A stretch of DNA of 64,000 nt from Leptospira perdikensis (GTDB taxonomy: Bacteria; Spirochaetota; Leptospiria; Leptospirales; Leptospiraceae), in contig NZ_RQGA01000014.1 of assembly GCF_004769575.1 (NCBI RefSeq), forward strand, positions 186,001 through 250,000, read 5' to 3'. Of this stretch, positions 44,527 to 54,924 are shown piece by piece. The position numbers were made by a program, and so were the translations under genes. Below the pieces are notes generated by a model. That model searched no databases. It saw nothing but the letters and a program-made list of their open reading frames with translations, and had not been told where the DNA came from. The stretch's first letter is position 1, and every line of letters starts with the position of its first letter.

Positions 44527-45842
44527 AATTGCCTGATAAAAAAATAAGAGAATACAACGGAAAGTTATACCAAAGCCGAATCACGCATATCCAAAAGAAG
44601 TTAAAAAAAGGGGAGATTTTTTTACTCTTTGCTGCAAACCATAAAATTAGAAATCGAGATGTAGAATATAAGTTTCGTCAGAATTCAGATTTTTATTACC
44701 TAACGGGAATCACAGAAGAAGATTCAATCCTTGTCCTGACAAGTGAGGTTTCGGGAATGTTCTGTTTGCCGAAAGATAAAGAGAAAGAAATTTGGACAGG
44801 AATTCGTTTAGGAAAAGAAAAAATTAAATCAATGTTAGATTTAGATTTTTCTTATGACTTAAGTGATTGGGAAAAAGAAAAACCGGCCATCCTTATTGGA
44901 AATCATACTCTTTATTATTTTTTTGGAGAAAATCCTGATCGGGACCGGGAACTCATTACAGAATGCCGTAACCTTTCGGAACGAGCTCGGGAAGGAAAAT
45001 TCGGTCCGCAGCGCATCGAAAATCCTAACTTCCTACACGAAGAAAGGTTAATCAAATCTAAAGAAGAAATTACGCTTTTAAAAAATGCAGCTGAAGTAAC
45101 TAAACTTGGTCATATGCGTATTATGCGAGAAAGTAAACCGGGAATGTATGAATACGAATTAGAAGCACTCCTTGACCAAGAATACTTAAAATATGGATCC
45201 ATTGGTGGAGGGTATGGCCATATTGTTGCTGCCGGAAAAAATGCCTGTATCCTCCACTATGTGAGCAATGACGACATTTTAAAGGATGGTGATTTGGTTC
45301 TAGTCGACTCAGGAGCCGAGTGGAATTATTACACTGCCGATGTGACCAGGGTTTTTCCTGTTGGGAAAAAGTTCACTGAAGCTCAAAAAACAATTTATGA
45401 AATTGTTTTATATGCTCAAAAAAATGCCATCAGAAGTTCTGTTGTAGGAACCCCATTCAATGAAGTGCATGAAAAAACCGTTCGATTTCTTGCTGATTGC
45501 TTAAGAGAAATGGGGTTTTTGAAAGGAAGTTTAGAAGAGATTATCGACAAGGGTACTTATCGAAAGTTCTATATGCATCGTACGGGCCATTATTTAGGAA
45601 TGGATGTACACGATGTAGGTCGCTATTTTTTAGAAGGAAAGTCTAGACCACTTAAGGATGGTCAGGTGGTGACAGTAGAACCAGGTTTGTACTTTGATCC
45701 CACAGACGATTCCATTCCAAAAGAATTTAGAGGGATTGGAATCCGTATCGAAGATGATATTTTGATTCATGGAAAAAATCCGATCAACTTAACAGAGTCT
45801 ATTCCCAAAGAAATTTCTGATATTGAAGCCCTAAAGGTCTGA
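44523..45842 (+). CDS. pepP: Xaa-Pro aminopeptidase
   Basis: An M24B metallopeptidase of 439 residues removing N-terminal residues before proline. The two-metal ligands are visible: Asp in LVDSGAEWNYYTADVTR (two Asp), His in HRTGHYLGMDVHDVG, Glu in VEPGLYF and Glu in GIRIEDDILI. The N-terminal creatinase-like domain (FRQNSDFYYLTGI) supports PepP over methionine aminopeptidase or PepQ. The start overlaps the GT9 stop by four bases. MarR follows nine bases after its stop. Confidence 0.93.
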   Translation: MKLPDKKIREYNGKLYQSRITHIQKKLKKGEIFLLFAANHKIRNRDVEYKFRQNSDFYYLTGITEEDSILVLTSEVSGMFCLPKDKEKEIWTGIRLGKEKIKSMLDLDFSYDLSDWEKEKPAILIGNHTLYYFFGENPDRDRELITECRNLSERAREGKFGPQRIENPNFLHEERLIKSKEEITLLKNAAEVTKLGHMRIMRESKPGMYEYELEALLDQEYLKYGSIGGGYGHIVAAGKNACILHYVSNDDILKDGDLVLVDSGAEWNYYTADVTRVFPVGKKFTEAQKTIYEIVLYAQKNAIRSSVVGTPFNEVHEKTVRFLADCLREMGFLKGSLEEIIDKGTYRKFYMHRTGHYLGMDVHDVGRYFLEGKSRPLKDGQVVTVEPGLYFDPTDDSIPKEFRGIGIRIEDDILIHGKNPINLTESIPKEISDIEALKV

Positions 45843-45851
45843 TCTTTATTG

Positions 45852-46310
45852 ATGACTAGAGAACTTCCTAAACGTTTCCGCTCGGTTCGTTATTTCGATC
45901 GAATCAGTTCAGAAATTGCTGAAATCGTACGTTGGGAAATGGAAAGGTTAGGGTATCCAGGACTTACCACTTCCCATTTTGAAATTCTCACTTTTCTTTT
46001 GCGAAGTTCTGTCCCCATCAATATGACTCAAATTGCAAAAACGATAGAGAAAACAAAACCAACTTGTACGGTGCTTGTGAATCGTTTGGTAAAAGAAGGT
46101 CTTGTGGAAAGAAATCCTTCACCAAGTGATGGAAGGGAATGGGCCTTACTATTGTCGAAAGATGGAAAAAAAATACGAAAGAAAATTGTTACCATTTCGG
46201 CAAAACTCCTTTCGTTACAAACATGGGGAATTTCAAAAGAAAACGAGGACATTTTGTATCCTATCCTCGATGAAATTTACAAACACATACGAAAGAAAAA
46301 AGAAAGTTAG
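45852..46310 (+). CDS. MarR-family transcriptional regulator
   Basis: A winged-helix regulator of 152 residues (ATG 45852; TTG 45849 also open). The DNA-binding region reads NMTQIAKTIEKTKPTCTVLV and RLVKEGLVERNPSPSDGREW, the usual helix-turn-helix plus wing with the SDGRE motif. The C-terminal helices complete a dimer. It is transcribed last in the thiolase run and is convergent with the enoyl-CoA hydratase gene, whose leader contains a MarR-like palindrome at 47098-47111, a plausible target. Confidence 0.88.
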   Translation: MTRELPKRFRSVRYFDRISSEIAEIVRWEMERLGYPGLTTSHFEILTFLLRSSVPINMTQIAKTIEKTKPTCTVLVNRLVKEGLVERNPSPSDGREWALLLSKDGKKIRKKIVTISAKLLSLQTWGISKENEDILYPILDEIYKHIRKKKES

Positions 46311-46322
46311 GATCTCTTTCTT
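46300..46322 (-). terminator. Weak hairpin overlapping convergent stops
   Basis: AAGAAAG (46300-46306) pairs with CTTTCTT (46316-46322) around a nine-base loop. On the minus strand it is followed by TTTTTC. The stem is AT-rich and includes the stop codons of both convergent genes, so strength is uncertain. Confidence 0.3.
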
Positions 46323-47079
46323 AGGAAGTAAAGACGGGTCTTCTGACTTGGACCGAAGCGGAAATACCTTCCTGTGCATCTTTGGATTGAATGCTTTGGA
46401 TGGTAGCTTTGATATCTGTTTCGACGAGTGCCAAAAGATTTTTTTGAACATTCAAAATTCCAGCCTTTGTATCTTTCATTGCAGAGAGAGAATTTTTTTT
46501 CAGTTTTGTTTGTAAGGACTTGGATTTTTTCTTCAAGTCTTCTTCGTTTGAGGCAATTTCTTCAAACAACGTTGGCATTTCTTTTGCTTTAAAGGCATCA
46601 CCTAACAAAACGTGTCGTTTTGCCGCATCATTTCCAACAGCTTCGCCAAGAAGAGCATAAATAAAAGAAGGAACTTGGATTCCAATTTTTACTTCCGGAA
46701 GCCCAAAACGAATGTCTTCTAGAACATAGCGGTAATCGCAGACAAGAGCAAGCATTGCTCCATAACCTAGTGCATGACCAGAAATTTCGGCAATGGTTGG
46801 AACAGGAAGTGTGAAAAGGTCTTTTAAATTTTCATAGAATAAATTTAAGAAAGGTGCCAGATCTTTTGACATATCCATTGTGCTTACGGTGGTTAAATCA
46901 AGACCTAAAGAGAAGGTCCCTGGTGAATCACTTTTTAAAACGATAACTTTGGAATTAGATTCCTTTGCAGATTGGATTGTTTTTTTCAAAGCCAAAAACG
47001 ATTCGTTAGAAAAACTGTTCTTGTCATTGATTCCCAATCGGATAAACCCGATTCCGTCTACTTGTTCGAATGAAATCAT
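46321..47079 (-). CDS. Enoyl-CoA hydratase/isomerase family protein
   Basis: The 252-residue crotonase-fold protein has the oxyanion-hole regions SPGTFSLGLDLTT and ISGHALGYGAMLALVCDYRY, followed by RFGLPEVKIGI. The two Glu residues of hydratase-type catalysis are only partly evident; Glu is present in LPEVKIG, but the other site reads GHALGYG, so the reaction is not certain. The start has AGAGGA six bases upstream, and a 14-bp palindrome lies 19 bases upstream. No fatty-acid degradation operon surrounds it. Confidence 0.82.
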   Translation of the reverse strand: MISFEQVDGIGFIRLGINDKNSFSNESFLALKKTIQSAKESNSKVIVLKSDSPGTFSLGLDLTTVSTMDMSKDLAPFLNLFYENLKDLFTLPVPTIAEISGHALGYGAMLALVCDYRYVLEDIRFGLPEVKIGIQVPSFIYALLGEAVGNDAAKRHVLLGDAFKAKEMPTLFEEIASNEEDLKKKSKSLQTKLKKNSLSAMKDTKAGILNVQKNLLALVETDIKATIQSIQSKDAQEGISASVQVRRPVFTS

Positions 47080-47097
47080 TTGGATCCTCTGAATTTG

Positions 47098-47111
47098 GTT
47101 AGATATCTAAC
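47098..47111. promoter_or_regulatory. Perfect 14-bp palindrome, candidate MarR operator
   Basis: GTTAGATATCTAAC is a perfect palindrome in the 70-base interval upstream of the enoyl-CoA hydratase gene, and a further CTAA half follows. It resembles SlyA/MarR-type operators (TTAG-N4-CTAA). The convergent MarR gene is about 800 bases away. The link is inferred from motif and proximity. Confidence 0.55.
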
Positions 47112-47149
47112 TAATAGGAAAAGTGGAAAAAACGGCAAGAGGAATTTTT

Positions 47150-48331
47150 TTATTTGGAGGTTAAAAGGTAGGTTTTAATGACTTCTTTCATCACCGAAAG
47201 CCCAATGGGAAGAGCGTCTTCATCAAAATCAAAAAAGGAACTGTGATGTGGGTGAACGAGGCCCTTGGATTCATTTCGCGAACCTATAAAAAAATAACAC
47301 CCAGGTCGTTCCATAAGGAAGGCCGAAAAATCTTCCCCACCCATGGTTCTAGTATTTTCTTCCGTAAGTGAGTCCTCTCCAAGAACATTTTTTGTCGCCA
47401 CTCTCACTATATCTGCCATTGCCGGGTCATTGATTGTGGGTTTGTCGATTCTGTTGTATTCGAAGTCAATGGTTGCACCGAATCCAGAAGCCACTTGTTT
47501 TACGAGTGCCTCCATTCGTTTCGGAATCATCTCATAAACTGATTTGGAATAAGTTCTAACAGTTCCATGTAAAACCGCAGTTTCGGGAATCACATTGAAT
47601 GCGTTTCCCGAATGAAAAGAACCAACAGTCACCACACAAGGTTCTAAGGGGTCAACATTCCTAGAAACTAGGGTTTGGAGAGCTGTGACTAAATGAGAAC
47701 CAACAACAATGGGATCCACTGTATGTTGAGGCATTGCCCCATGGCCGGAAGTTCCCTTGATATAGATTTTGAATTCATCTACAGAAGCCATCATGGTTCC
47801 GTTCACAACTCCCACTTTTCCAAGATCGATATGATTCCAGACATGAAGGGCAAATACAGAATCTACTTGGTAACGGTCCAAAATCCCCGAGGCAATCATA
47901 CGATCAGCGCCAGAACCGCCTTCTTCTGCAGGTTGGAAACATAGAAGAACACGACCTTTGGGAACAAATTCGGAAAAGGATGTCTTTAGTTCGGAAGAAA
48001 GGGCCATAAGAATGCTGGTATGACCGTCGTGGCCACAGGCATGCATTTTCCCTGGTGTTTTACTTTTGTAGTCGTGGGTGTTTTCTTCATGAATGGGGAG
48101 AGCATCCATGTCGGCTCGGACAAGGACAGTTTTTCCTGGAATTCCAGAATCAAAGAGGGCAACAAGACCGGTTTCTGCTATCCCTGACTCCACTTGAAAT
48201 CCAAGAGATTCCAAGTGGGCTTGTACAAAAGAGGCAGTTTCCTTTTCCTCATACTTGAGTTCTGGAAACTGGTGGAAGGTTCGCCTGTAACGAACCATCT
48301 CCTCTTTGCGTTTCGTGGGATAAATTTTCAT
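47150..48331 (-). CDS. M20-family amidohydrolase (HipO/IAA-amidohydrolase-like)
   Basis: The 393-residue protein has the metal motifs [20 protein letters not shown] and a late TMGGEDFS, plus the dimerisation lid with [13 protein letters not shown]. It is typical of peptidase M20D enzymes cleaving N-acyl amino acids such as hippurate or N-acetyl-diaminopimelate. The exact substrate cannot be read from sequence. Its 5' end overlaps the TolC-like gene stop (ATGA), so the two are coupled. Confidence 0.92.
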   Translation of the reverse strand: MKIYPTKRKEEMVRYRRTFHQFPELKYEEKETASFVQAHLESLGFQVESGIAETGLVALFDSGIPGKTVLVRADMDALPIHEENTHDYKSKTPGKMHACGHDGHTSILMALSSELKTSFSEFVPKGRVLLCFQPAEEGGSGADRMIASGILDRYQVDSVFALHVWNHIDLGKVGVVNGTMMASVDEFKIYIKGTSGHGAMPQHTVDPIVVGSHLVTALQTLVSRNVDPLEPCVVTVGSFHSGNAFNVIPETAVLHGTVRTYSKSVYEMIPKRMEALVKQVASGFGATIDFEYNRIDKPTINDPAMADIVRVATKNVLGEDSLTEENTRTMGGEDFSAFLMERPGCYFFIGSRNESKGLVHPHHSSFFDFDEDALPIGLSVMKEVIKTYLLTSK

Positions 48332-50073
48332 AATTTGTCAGTTTCTAATTTGGCTCTCTTTTCGACTTCTTCCAAAATGGAATAGAGATCGAGTCCATAT
48401 TTCTCAAAAAGAGAATTTTTTGCCAACTCATAACGAACTAAATTAATATTAAAATTGATTTTGGCTTGGGTTACTGCCAGTTCCACATTTGCTAAACTAT
48501 CTAGAGCATTTTTGACGTTAACAGCGGTATAACGGCCTTGGCGAAACCTTTCCATGAGCCCGTTGTAGAAAATCTCCGTTTCCTTTCTTGTTTTCAACAG
48601 ATCTTTGAGAAGAGCATGGCTCGATTCTAATGCTTCATGGCGATTGTCAATTTCCTGGGAAATTTCCTGTTCCAAGTTTTGGATTTTCATCTCATTTACT
48701 TTGAGATTGGTTTCCGCATCCCGAATTCCAGCTTTGATTCCTAAATCCCAAAGTGGATAAGACATCTTTAATTCAGCAAGAATTTGTGGGTGGTTAAAGG
48801 AAGTGATTCCTCTTTGGCGTGCAATGAAATTGTCCTGAGGAGAAATGAAATTTTGTCCAATCGAACTATAAGAAAAAGTTGCGAGTAAGGAAGGATCATC
48901 TTCGGCAAGTGCTGTACTCAAAGCAAGTTTTGCGATCTCTCTTTCTCTTTTTAAGATTAGATAGTCGGTTCTGCGACTGAGTGCATATTCTTTATCAGCT
49001 TTTAAGTTGATTCCTGTGGGTAAGGTTTCGCTTAAGTCAGTAATTCCCTCTATAGAAGATCCCGTATCAACGTTTAGAATTCGAACTAGGTTTCTTTCTG
49101 CTTCTATCCGATCTACTTTTGCTTTTTCCAAAAGAGATTGAGTTCGTAAATAAGCCTGATTCCATTGATTGACTTCGAAACCTTCTGAAAGCCCAAGTCC
49201 TGTTTTACGTAAGGTCAAACGGCGGATCTCTTCGGTGTTTTTGGAAACCTTTTCGTAAGTAGCAATTCGTGAATCTACAATGCTGAGTGACCAGTAATCG
49301 ACGAGAATCTTAACCACAAGTTGAGTTAGGATATTGATATAGTTTTCTCGAACGAGTAAGGTTTGGTTTTTCAGAAGTTTTTCTTTGTCTTCTTCGTTTT
49401 TACCAAATCCATATTTGAGAAGTTCTTGGGAAAGAGTCGCAGAAACGGCTCCCGTATACATCGGAGGAGCAGCGAGCAAACTTCCAAATCCAGATTGTGC
49501 ACTAGGATCTTCGAATGCGTTCACGTCATAACGAATGGTGCTGATTTCTGTTTTGAAATAAGTCCCTGTTCTGAACTGTTTCTCTATCCCCGCTGAGATT
49601 TTATCTTGAGAACGAATTGTTCCGGCAAAGATGTTGTTTCGGTTACTTGGAAAAAGTTGTTTGGAGGATTGGATACTCGCCAGTGCTTTCCAAGTGTATT
49701 TCGATTCGTTTTTCCACTCGGGGCTGTCAGCCTTTACAATCTCCAATTTGGCATTTTGAACAATGGTATTGTTTTCAATAACCTGCTCGATTGCCTGAGA
49801 AATGCTTAGGCGGAGCTTTTTTGGGCCATTTCCCGATTGGAGAGAATCTGGAATTGTATTGCCGTTTTCCCACTGGGAAAGCTGCATACGTTTTACATCC
49901 TCTTCAAAGTCAGATTCCGCAAAAATAGGGAAACTGAGGAGACTAAAAGATATTAACCAACTGGTCAACTTTCGAGGATTGATGCTAAAAAGCGGGGAAG
50001 AAATATTGTGACTGTTCAATGGAAACTTCTTAAACCCCTTACTCAGACAAGATGAAAAAATCAATGTTGTCAA
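48328..50073 (-). CDS. TolC-family outer-membrane efflux protein
   Basis: A signal peptide ([17 protein letters not shown]) precedes two TolC-type repeats with long coiled helices ([15 protein letters not shown] near the end, [11 protein letters not shown] region centrally). About 580 residues is longer than E. coli TolC (about 470 mature), with an extended N-terminal part. It should form the outer-membrane duct of an efflux or type I secretion system; no inner-membrane partner is adjacent. The frame opens at TTG 50073; TTG 50019, just before NSHNISSP, is an alternative start with AAGAAG upstream. Confidence 0.85.
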   Translation of the reverse strand: MTTLIFSSCLSKGFKKFPLNSHNISSPLFSINPRKLTSWLISFSLLSFPIFAESDFEEDVKRMQLSQWENGNTIPDSLQSGNGPKKLRLSISQAIEQVIENNTIVQNAKLEIVKADSPEWKNESKYTWKALASIQSSKQLFPSNRNNIFAGTIRSQDKISAGIEKQFRTGTYFKTEISTIRYDVNAFEDPSAQSGFGSLLAAPPMYTGAVSATLSQELLKYGFGKNEEDKEKLLKNQTLLVRENYINILTQLVVKILVDYWSLSIVDSRIATYEKVSKNTEEIRRLTLRKTGLGLSEGFEVNQWNQAYLRTQSLLEKAKVDRIEAERNLVRILNVDTGSSIEGITDLSETLPTGINLKADKEYALSRRTDYLILKREREIAKLALSTALAEDDPSLLATFSYSSIGQNFISPQDNFIARQRGITSFNHPQILAELKMSYPLWDLGIKAGIRDAETNLKVNEMKIQNLEQEISQEIDNRHEALESSHALLKDLLKTRKETEIFYNGLMERFRQGRYTAVNVKNALDSLANVELAVTQAKINFNINLVRYELAKNSLFEKYGLDLYSILEEVEKRAKLETDKL

Positions 50074-50128
50074 TCAACCTAAAATGTAAAAAGCTACGTG
50101 GAGAAACCTTAGTTTCTGGGAGTGCATT

Positions 50129-52198
50129 GTGGCAAATATGTCGAAAAAACCGAATCGTCTGGTTCATGAAAAAAGTCCTTATCTGTTACAACATGCACAC
50201 AATCCCGTGGATTGGTTTCCCTGGGGAGTGGAAGCTTTCGAAAAAGCCAAAAAGGAAGATAAAATCATCCTTTTGTCCATTGGCTATTCGACCTGCCACT
50301 GGTGCCATGTAATGGAACGGGAATCATTTGAAGATGATTCTACAGCAGAAGTCTTAAACCGTGATTTCGTATGCATCAAGTTAGACAGGGAAGAACGCCC
50401 AGACATAGATAAAATTTATATGGATGCACTCCACGCAATGGGAACCCAAGGTGGTTGGCCCCTAAATATGTTTCTCACTCCAGTCAAAGAACCCATCCTT
50501 GGCGGAACTTACTTTCCTCCCGAAAATCGCTACGGAAAACGAAGCTTTAAAGAGGTCCTTCGTTTGGTTTCGGAAGCTTGGAAGAACCAAAGGGATGAAC
50601 TCATTCAAGCTGCCGGCGACTTAACCCAATATTTACGAGATAATGAAACAAGAACCAATGCCGGAAAAGTTCCGGGAGTGGAAATCATTGAAAGAAATTT
50701 TGAACGTTATCTCCAAGTGTACGATAAAGAGTTCTTTGGGTTCAAAACAAACTCAGTGAATAAATTTCCGCCTAGTATGGCCCTTAGTTTCCTTGTGGAA
50801 TACAGTTTGCGAAAAAAAGAACCAAGGGCTCTTGAGATGGCTTTTAACACAGCTTATGCCATGAAGTTTGGAGGGATATACGACCAGGTGGGTGGTGGAA
50901 TTTGTCGTTATGCGACCGACCATGAATGGCTCGTTCCCCATTTTGAAAAGATGTTGTACGACAATTCGTTGTATGTTGAATCTCTTTCTCAACTGTTCAG
51001 AGCCACAAAAGATCCGTTCTTCTTGGATGTAATTCGAGAGATTGTCACCTATATCCGAAGAGACATGTCTTTGGAAGCTGGTGGGATTGCGAGTGCTGAA
51101 GATGCAGATTCCGAAGGTGAGGAAGGAAAGTTTTATATCTGGAAATATTCGGAATTCCAAACCGTCGTTCCGGAAGAGGAAGTCCATGGGTTTTGGAATG
51201 TCACGGAAGAAGGAAATTTTGAACACCAAAACATCTTAAATTTTTATTGGAAGGGAAAAAATCCCTTTGTCGACGGAATCCAATTCAAATCGGAATTCCT
51301 ACAGAAACTAGACTCGGTAAAAGAAAAGTTACTCGCCGAAAGAAACAAACGAATTCGCCCCTTACGCGATGATAAAGTTCTCACTTCCTGGAATTGCCTA
51401 TGGATTCGTGCTCTCCTCTCCGCTTATGAAGTCTCTGGGGATAAGGAATATCTTTTAGATGCTAAAAAAGTCTATCAGTTTATCAAGACACAACTAATAG
51501 GTGAAGACGGATCCATTCTCCGAAGGTTTCGGGAAGGAGAAGCAAAGTATTTTGGAACACTTCCTGATTATGCAGAATTCATCTGGGTTTCTTTCAAGTT
51601 GTTTCAATTAGATGAAGATTTGGAAGCTTACAAAATGGGAAAACGTTCTTTGGAATATTTGTTTTCTCATTTTGCTTCTACAGTGGGTCCATTTTACGAA
51701 TCTTTTCATGGAAATGAGGATTTGATTGTGAGAACCATGGAAGGTTATGATGGAGTGGAGCCATCTGGAAATTCTACCATCTTACATTTGTTTCATTTTC
51801 TGCATTCCTTAGGTTATAAAAACAACAATTTGGAATCAAAAGCCAATGCGATCTTTGCTTACTTTCTCCCGGAACTAACAGAAAACTCTTTGAGTTATCC
51901 TTCTATGATTTCTGCTTTCCAAAAATTTCAATACCCTTCAAAGGAAGTTTTGGTGGTTTATAAAGACAAAACTGTTTCTGAAGTCCAATCCATCAGAAAT
52001 AAATTAGGGGAAATCAAAGATCCAAATCTTGTTTGGTTGGTCTTAGAAGAATCTAAAGTGAAGGTTTTGGCACCGGAACTAGAGTTACTTATGGGAAGGA
52101 GCGCCGGTTCCGGAATGATGATTTATGTATGTCGTAACTTTACTTGTGAATTACCAAAAGACAATTGGGAAGACGCAGTCGCTCTTATACAACAATAG
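50129..52198 (+). CDS. DUF255/YyaL thioredoxin-domain protein (SSP411-like)
   Basis: The 689-residue protein starts at GTG 50129 with GGGAG six bases upstream. The N-terminal thioredoxin-like domain contains [16 protein letters not shown] (Cys56, Cys59), followed by [17 protein letters not shown] six-hairpin-glycosidase-like region follows ([44 protein letters not shown]). It matches the conserved YyaL / spermatogenesis-associated 20 family, whose reaction is not established. It is convergent with rsfS and overlaps it by 14 bases. Confidence 0.9.
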   Translation: MANMSKKPNRLVHEKSPYLLQHAHNPVDWFPWGVEAFEKAKKEDKIILLSIGYSTCHWCHVMERESFEDDSTAEVLNRDFVCIKLDREERPDIDKIYMDALHAMGTQGGWPLNMFLTPVKEPILGGTYFPPENRYGKRSFKEVLRLVSEAWKNQRDELIQAAGDLTQYLRDNETRTNAGKVPGVEIIERNFERYLQVYDKEFFGFKTNSVNKFPPSMALSFLVEYSLRKKEPRALEMAFNTAYAMKFGGIYDQVGGGICRYATDHEWLVPHFEKMLYDNSLYVESLSQLFRATKDPFFLDVIREIVTYIRRDMSLEAGGIASAEDADSEGEEGKFYIWKYSEFQTVVPEEEVHGFWNVTEEGNFEHQNILNFYWKGKNPFVDGIQFKSEFLQKLDSVKEKLLAERNKRIRPLRDDKVLTSWNCLWIRALLSAYEVSGDKEYLLDAKKVYQFIKTQLIGEDGSILRRFREGEAKYFGTLPDYAEFIWVSFKLFQLDEDLEAYKMGKRSLEYLFSHFASTVGPFYESFHGNEDLIVRTMEGYDGVEPSGNSTILHLFHFLHSLGYKNNNLESKANAIFAYFLPELTENSLSYPSMISAFQKFQYPSKEVLVVYKDKTVSEVQSIRNKLGEIKDPNLVWLVLEESKVKVLAPELELLMGRSAGSGMMIYVCRNFTCELPKDNWEDAVALIQQ

Positions 52199-52550
52199 GA
52201 GCTGCGTCACCCCAAAGACGATCTAATGAGTAGTAGGTTCTCATTTCGTCAGTCATGATGTGAACACAGATTTCACCGTAATCCAAAAGGATCCAACCAG
52301 TGGCATCTTTGGGAAGATCGGCGAGGTTTTGTCTTTTGACAGCTAGTTTCAAAGGTTTCATGTACTTATCAATATCCTTAGCACAAGACCTTCCTTGTGT
52401 TTCCGTTTTTACTGTTGCGAGCACAAATAAAGAAAGATAACTATGGACATCTTTTAGATCCAAAAACTGGATGTTTTCACATTTTTTGTCAATTAACGTC
52501 TGTTTTATTTTTTTGAGATGTTCTAATGTCTCGGCACTGATATTCGGCAT
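52185..52550 (-). CDS. rsfS: Ribosomal silencing factor RsfS
   Basis: RsfS binds ribosomal protein L14 and blocks joining of the ribosomal subunits in starvation. The 121-residue protein has the family motifs [31 protein letters not shown] and [11 protein letters not shown]. It is the last gene of the obg-proBA-nadD-yqeK-LCP run, one base after the LCP-like gene, the usual bacterial order next to nadD and yqeK. Confidence 0.94.
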   Translation of the reverse strand: MPNISAETLEHLKKIKQTLIDKKCENIQFLDLKDVHSYLSLFVLATVKTETQGRSCAKDIDKYMKPLKLAVKRQNLADLPKDATGWILLDYGEICVHIMTDEMRTYYSLDRLWGDAAPIVV

Positions 52551-52551
52551 T

Positions 52552-53709
52552 TTAGTCCTTGGAATTTTGAAAATCTTCCCCGAGGATCACAGTGGCATCA
52601 AGCCCCAGATCTTTCCTAAGTGCGAAGTAAACTCTTCGTCCTTGGAAGGTATCGGAGATAATATCCGTGTACTGCGTGTTTCCGGAGCGGTTTAAGATGA
52701 TACTGGATTTAAAACTAGAGTCCCAGGCATTGTCAACGGAGAGAACTTTCAGACCCTTATCATTCAGAAGCACCTTCCCATATCTGGCAAGCCCATTTTT
52801 TGGGGTTCCATTCAGGACTTCAATTCGAGCTCGTTCTCCCTCACTAAACGAAAGAGATCGAAGTTCACTGGAAAATTTATGAAAGGCAACCTTTACTGTT
52901 TCTTCATTTGCCTTTAAAATTTCATCTTTGAATTTGGGTCGCCCAATGGGTTCTCCTGGGACTTCCGATACTCCAAAGTTGATCTTTTCTTTTTTTAGAA
53001 AGTCAACTAATGTCTCCCATTCCTTAAGAGATAGGTTTGTTGTCATTTGTGAATGGAGGAAAGCGACTCGTTGTTTTCCTAGTAAATCTTTTTTTTCATG
53101 AATCGCTTCTAGTATAGTCAACAAAACTGTTTCCTGGATTTCCAAACGACGAATATGAGATATCATGGAATCATCAGCAAGTGAACTCATCCAATCAAAA
53201 GTATCTTCCCCATCTAAAATATAAGTTTGTTTATTTCTCGCGTAATTCTTTGTTATGTGGAGAGATTTTGGTTCAAAAAAAAGATTGAGTCCGCCAAGCA
53301 AATTAACCCAATTTTGAAATTGTGTTTTAGTCCAAACAATTTTAAAAGGGATGTTGGAGTCTAAAGTATCTTCTAAAACAGATTCCACATAAGATGGGGC
53401 AGAACTCCCTTTTTCTTTTAGAGATTTGTCTCCATCATCAAAACTTGTTTTGGGGTTAACAAAGAAAAGAGCCGCTTTTTTTTCATTGGGATAAAATTCA
53501 GCATATAGAGAAAATAAATATTCATCCTTCTCTCCTAATACAGAAAAGAGGATAGGTAGGCGTTTGCTTTGTGAAAACTTTTGGTCTAAAGAAAACCCTG
53601 CTTTGGAACGAAAAATTAGGAATAAAAGCGCAATCAAAAAGAAAGAACCTGCCGCAATTAAAAGAGTTTTTGCAGGTATTGTTTGTTTTTTCGGAGCTTC
53701 ACGTAACAT
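52552..53709 (-). CDS. LCP-like (LytR-CpsA-Psr) protein with C-terminal LytR_C domain
   Basis: A membrane helix (LLIAAGSFFLIALLFLIF) is followed by a degenerate LCP domain (about 50-230). GGLNLFFE and LDGEDTFDWM match LCP positions, but the catalytic Arg of the SIPRD-type motif is not visible; the segment reads FFVNPKTSFDD. A LytR_C domain ends the protein (about 285-385; IEVLNGTPKNGLARYGK). Canonical LCP enzymes attach glycopolymers to peptidoglycan, and this one may have lost that reaction. It sits between yqeK and rsfS. Confidence 0.78.
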   Translation of the reverse strand: MLREAPKKQTIPAKTLLIAAGSFFLIALLFLIFRSKAGFSLDQKFSQSKRLPILFSVLGEKDEYLFSLYAEFYPNEKKAALFFVNPKTSFDDGDKSLKEKGSSAPSYVESVLEDTLDSNIPFKIVWTKTQFQNWVNLLGGLNLFFEPKSLHITKNYARNKQTYILDGEDTFDWMSSLADDSMISHIRRLEIQETVLLTILEAIHEKKDLLGKQRVAFLHSQMTTNLSLKEWETLVDFLKKEKINFGVSEVPGEPIGRPKFKDEILKANEETVKVAFHKFSSELRSLSFSEGERARIEVLNGTPKNGLARYGKVLLNDKGLKVLSVDNAWDSSFKSSIILNRSGNTQYTDIISDTFQGRRVYFALRKDLGLDATVILGEDFQNSKD

Positions 53710-54315
53710 CTATTTGGTTTCCTTTAGATTATTCGCAGATTGGTTATACGTATAAAACGTATAGGGATGAATGACTTCCTTTTTTTCCATAAGAAAGAAA
53801 ATGGTTTGGAAGGCTTTCATAAAAACACCATAATCAAGTTTTTCCTCTGTTTTCTGAACCCACAGGGAAAGTTCCGGTTGCCGTAAAGCATAGTCAGAGC
53901 CCAAAAAATCAGCTGCATAAAGAATTTTGTCCAAAAGTGTAGGTTCTGGATTCCCGAGTGTATGAGAGGAGATGGCTTTTGCTATTTCGACATCTTGAAA
54001 TCCGTATTCTCTTTGAAGCCAGAGTGGTGCCGAAAAAGCATGGAGGGCTTGCACGGGAATTCCATCCGTGTCTACAGAATAATTTCGAAATAACTCATAG
54101 TGGATTTCCATTTTTTTCTGTTTTGTGATGTCATGACAGAGTCCTGCGAGATAGGCCTTTTCAGGGAAAGGATAACCATGAATTTCCGCTAGGGATTCGG
54201 CATAACCAGCAACGCGCAAGATATGTTGGAAACGAGTTTCCGTAACATGAACGGGTACTTCGTTTTTAAAAAAAATCGTCCAGTCTTGTAAGGATGCCGA
54301 AGGGGAAGGGATCAT
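53710..54315 (-). CDS. YqeK-type HD hydrolase
   Basis: A 201-residue HD-domain protein with AGLCHDITKQK (HD) and HTLGNPEPTLLDKILYAADF. The YqeK family is known to include symmetrical Ap4A hydrolases that clear stress nucleotides. Its start overlaps the nadD stop (ATGA) and the LCP gene starts right after its own stop, the conserved nadD-yqeK order. Assignment to the family is strong; catalytic details are assumed from the family. Confidence 0.9.
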   Translation of the reverse strand: MIPSPSASLQDWTIFFKNEVPVHVTETRFQHILRVAGYAESLAEIHGYPFPEKAYLAGLCHDITKQKKMEIHYELFRNYSVDTDGIPVQALHAFSAPLWLQREYGFQDVEIAKAISSHTLGNPEPTLLDKILYAADFLGSDYALRQPELSLWVQKTEEKLDYGVFMKAFQTIFFLMEKKEVIHPYTFYTYNQSANNLKETK

Positions 54316-54923
54316 TCGGAACTCCTCTCCTGTCTAGCCTTTAAAAACTGCATTGCTAGAACTCTTGTTTTGGGTAAAACAAATTGGCTGTCCCAGTCTC
54401 CATTCGAAACCTTGCGGATTTCCCTACTGCTCATAGGAAGAATAGGATTTTCCAAAATGAGAATTTGTGATTTGGGTAAAAATGTAGGGATACTAATTTC
54501 TTTTAGGGGAGGTGTATCTCTTCGGACGATGATGATTTTTTTTGTGGCCTTTAGAATTTCTAAATAGGATTTCCATTTATCAAAAGAATCTAAATTATCT
54601 TCTCCAATCACAAGAGAGATTTCAGAATTTGGATGGAGAGACTTCAGGGTATTTATGCTATCGATCGTATAACTAATATTCGTCTTTTTAATTTCCTCAT
54701 CCCAGAGGATGACATTCTTCGAAAGTAATCCTTCAAATTCAGCCAAACAAAGATTCCAAATTTCGTCTGGTGTAAAAGATTTTTCCCCAAGTTTGAAAGG
54801 GGAAACATAATTTGGACAAATATAAAGTAGGTCCTTCGGATATATTTTGGAAATGGTTTCTATCACATGGCGGTGACCCCGATGAGGGGGGTTGAAACTT
54901 CCTCCAAAAAAGAAAACTTCCAT
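54312..54923 (-). CDS. nadD: Nicotinate-nucleotide adenylyltransferase
   Basis: NadD makes nicotinic acid adenine dinucleotide from NaMN and ATP in NAD synthesis. The opening VFFFGGSFNPPHRGHRHVI carries the HxGH motif, and the end reads ILPMSSREIRKV with the SSTxIR-like motif. ATG 54923 is chosen because a GTG at 54944 would sit inside proA. Length is 203 residues. It is spaced one base from the proA stop and coupled to yqeK. Confidence 0.94.
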   Translation of the reverse strand: MEVFFFGGSFNPPHRGHRHVIETISKIYPKDLLYICPNYVSPFKLGEKSFTPDEIWNLCLAEFEGLLSKNVILWDEEIKKTNISYTIDSINTLKSLHPNSEISLVIGEDNLDSFDKWKSYLEILKATKKIIIVRRDTPPLKEISIPTFLPKSQILILENPILPMSSREIRKVSNGDWDSQFVLPKTRVLAMQFLKARQERSSE

Positions 54924-54924
54924 T

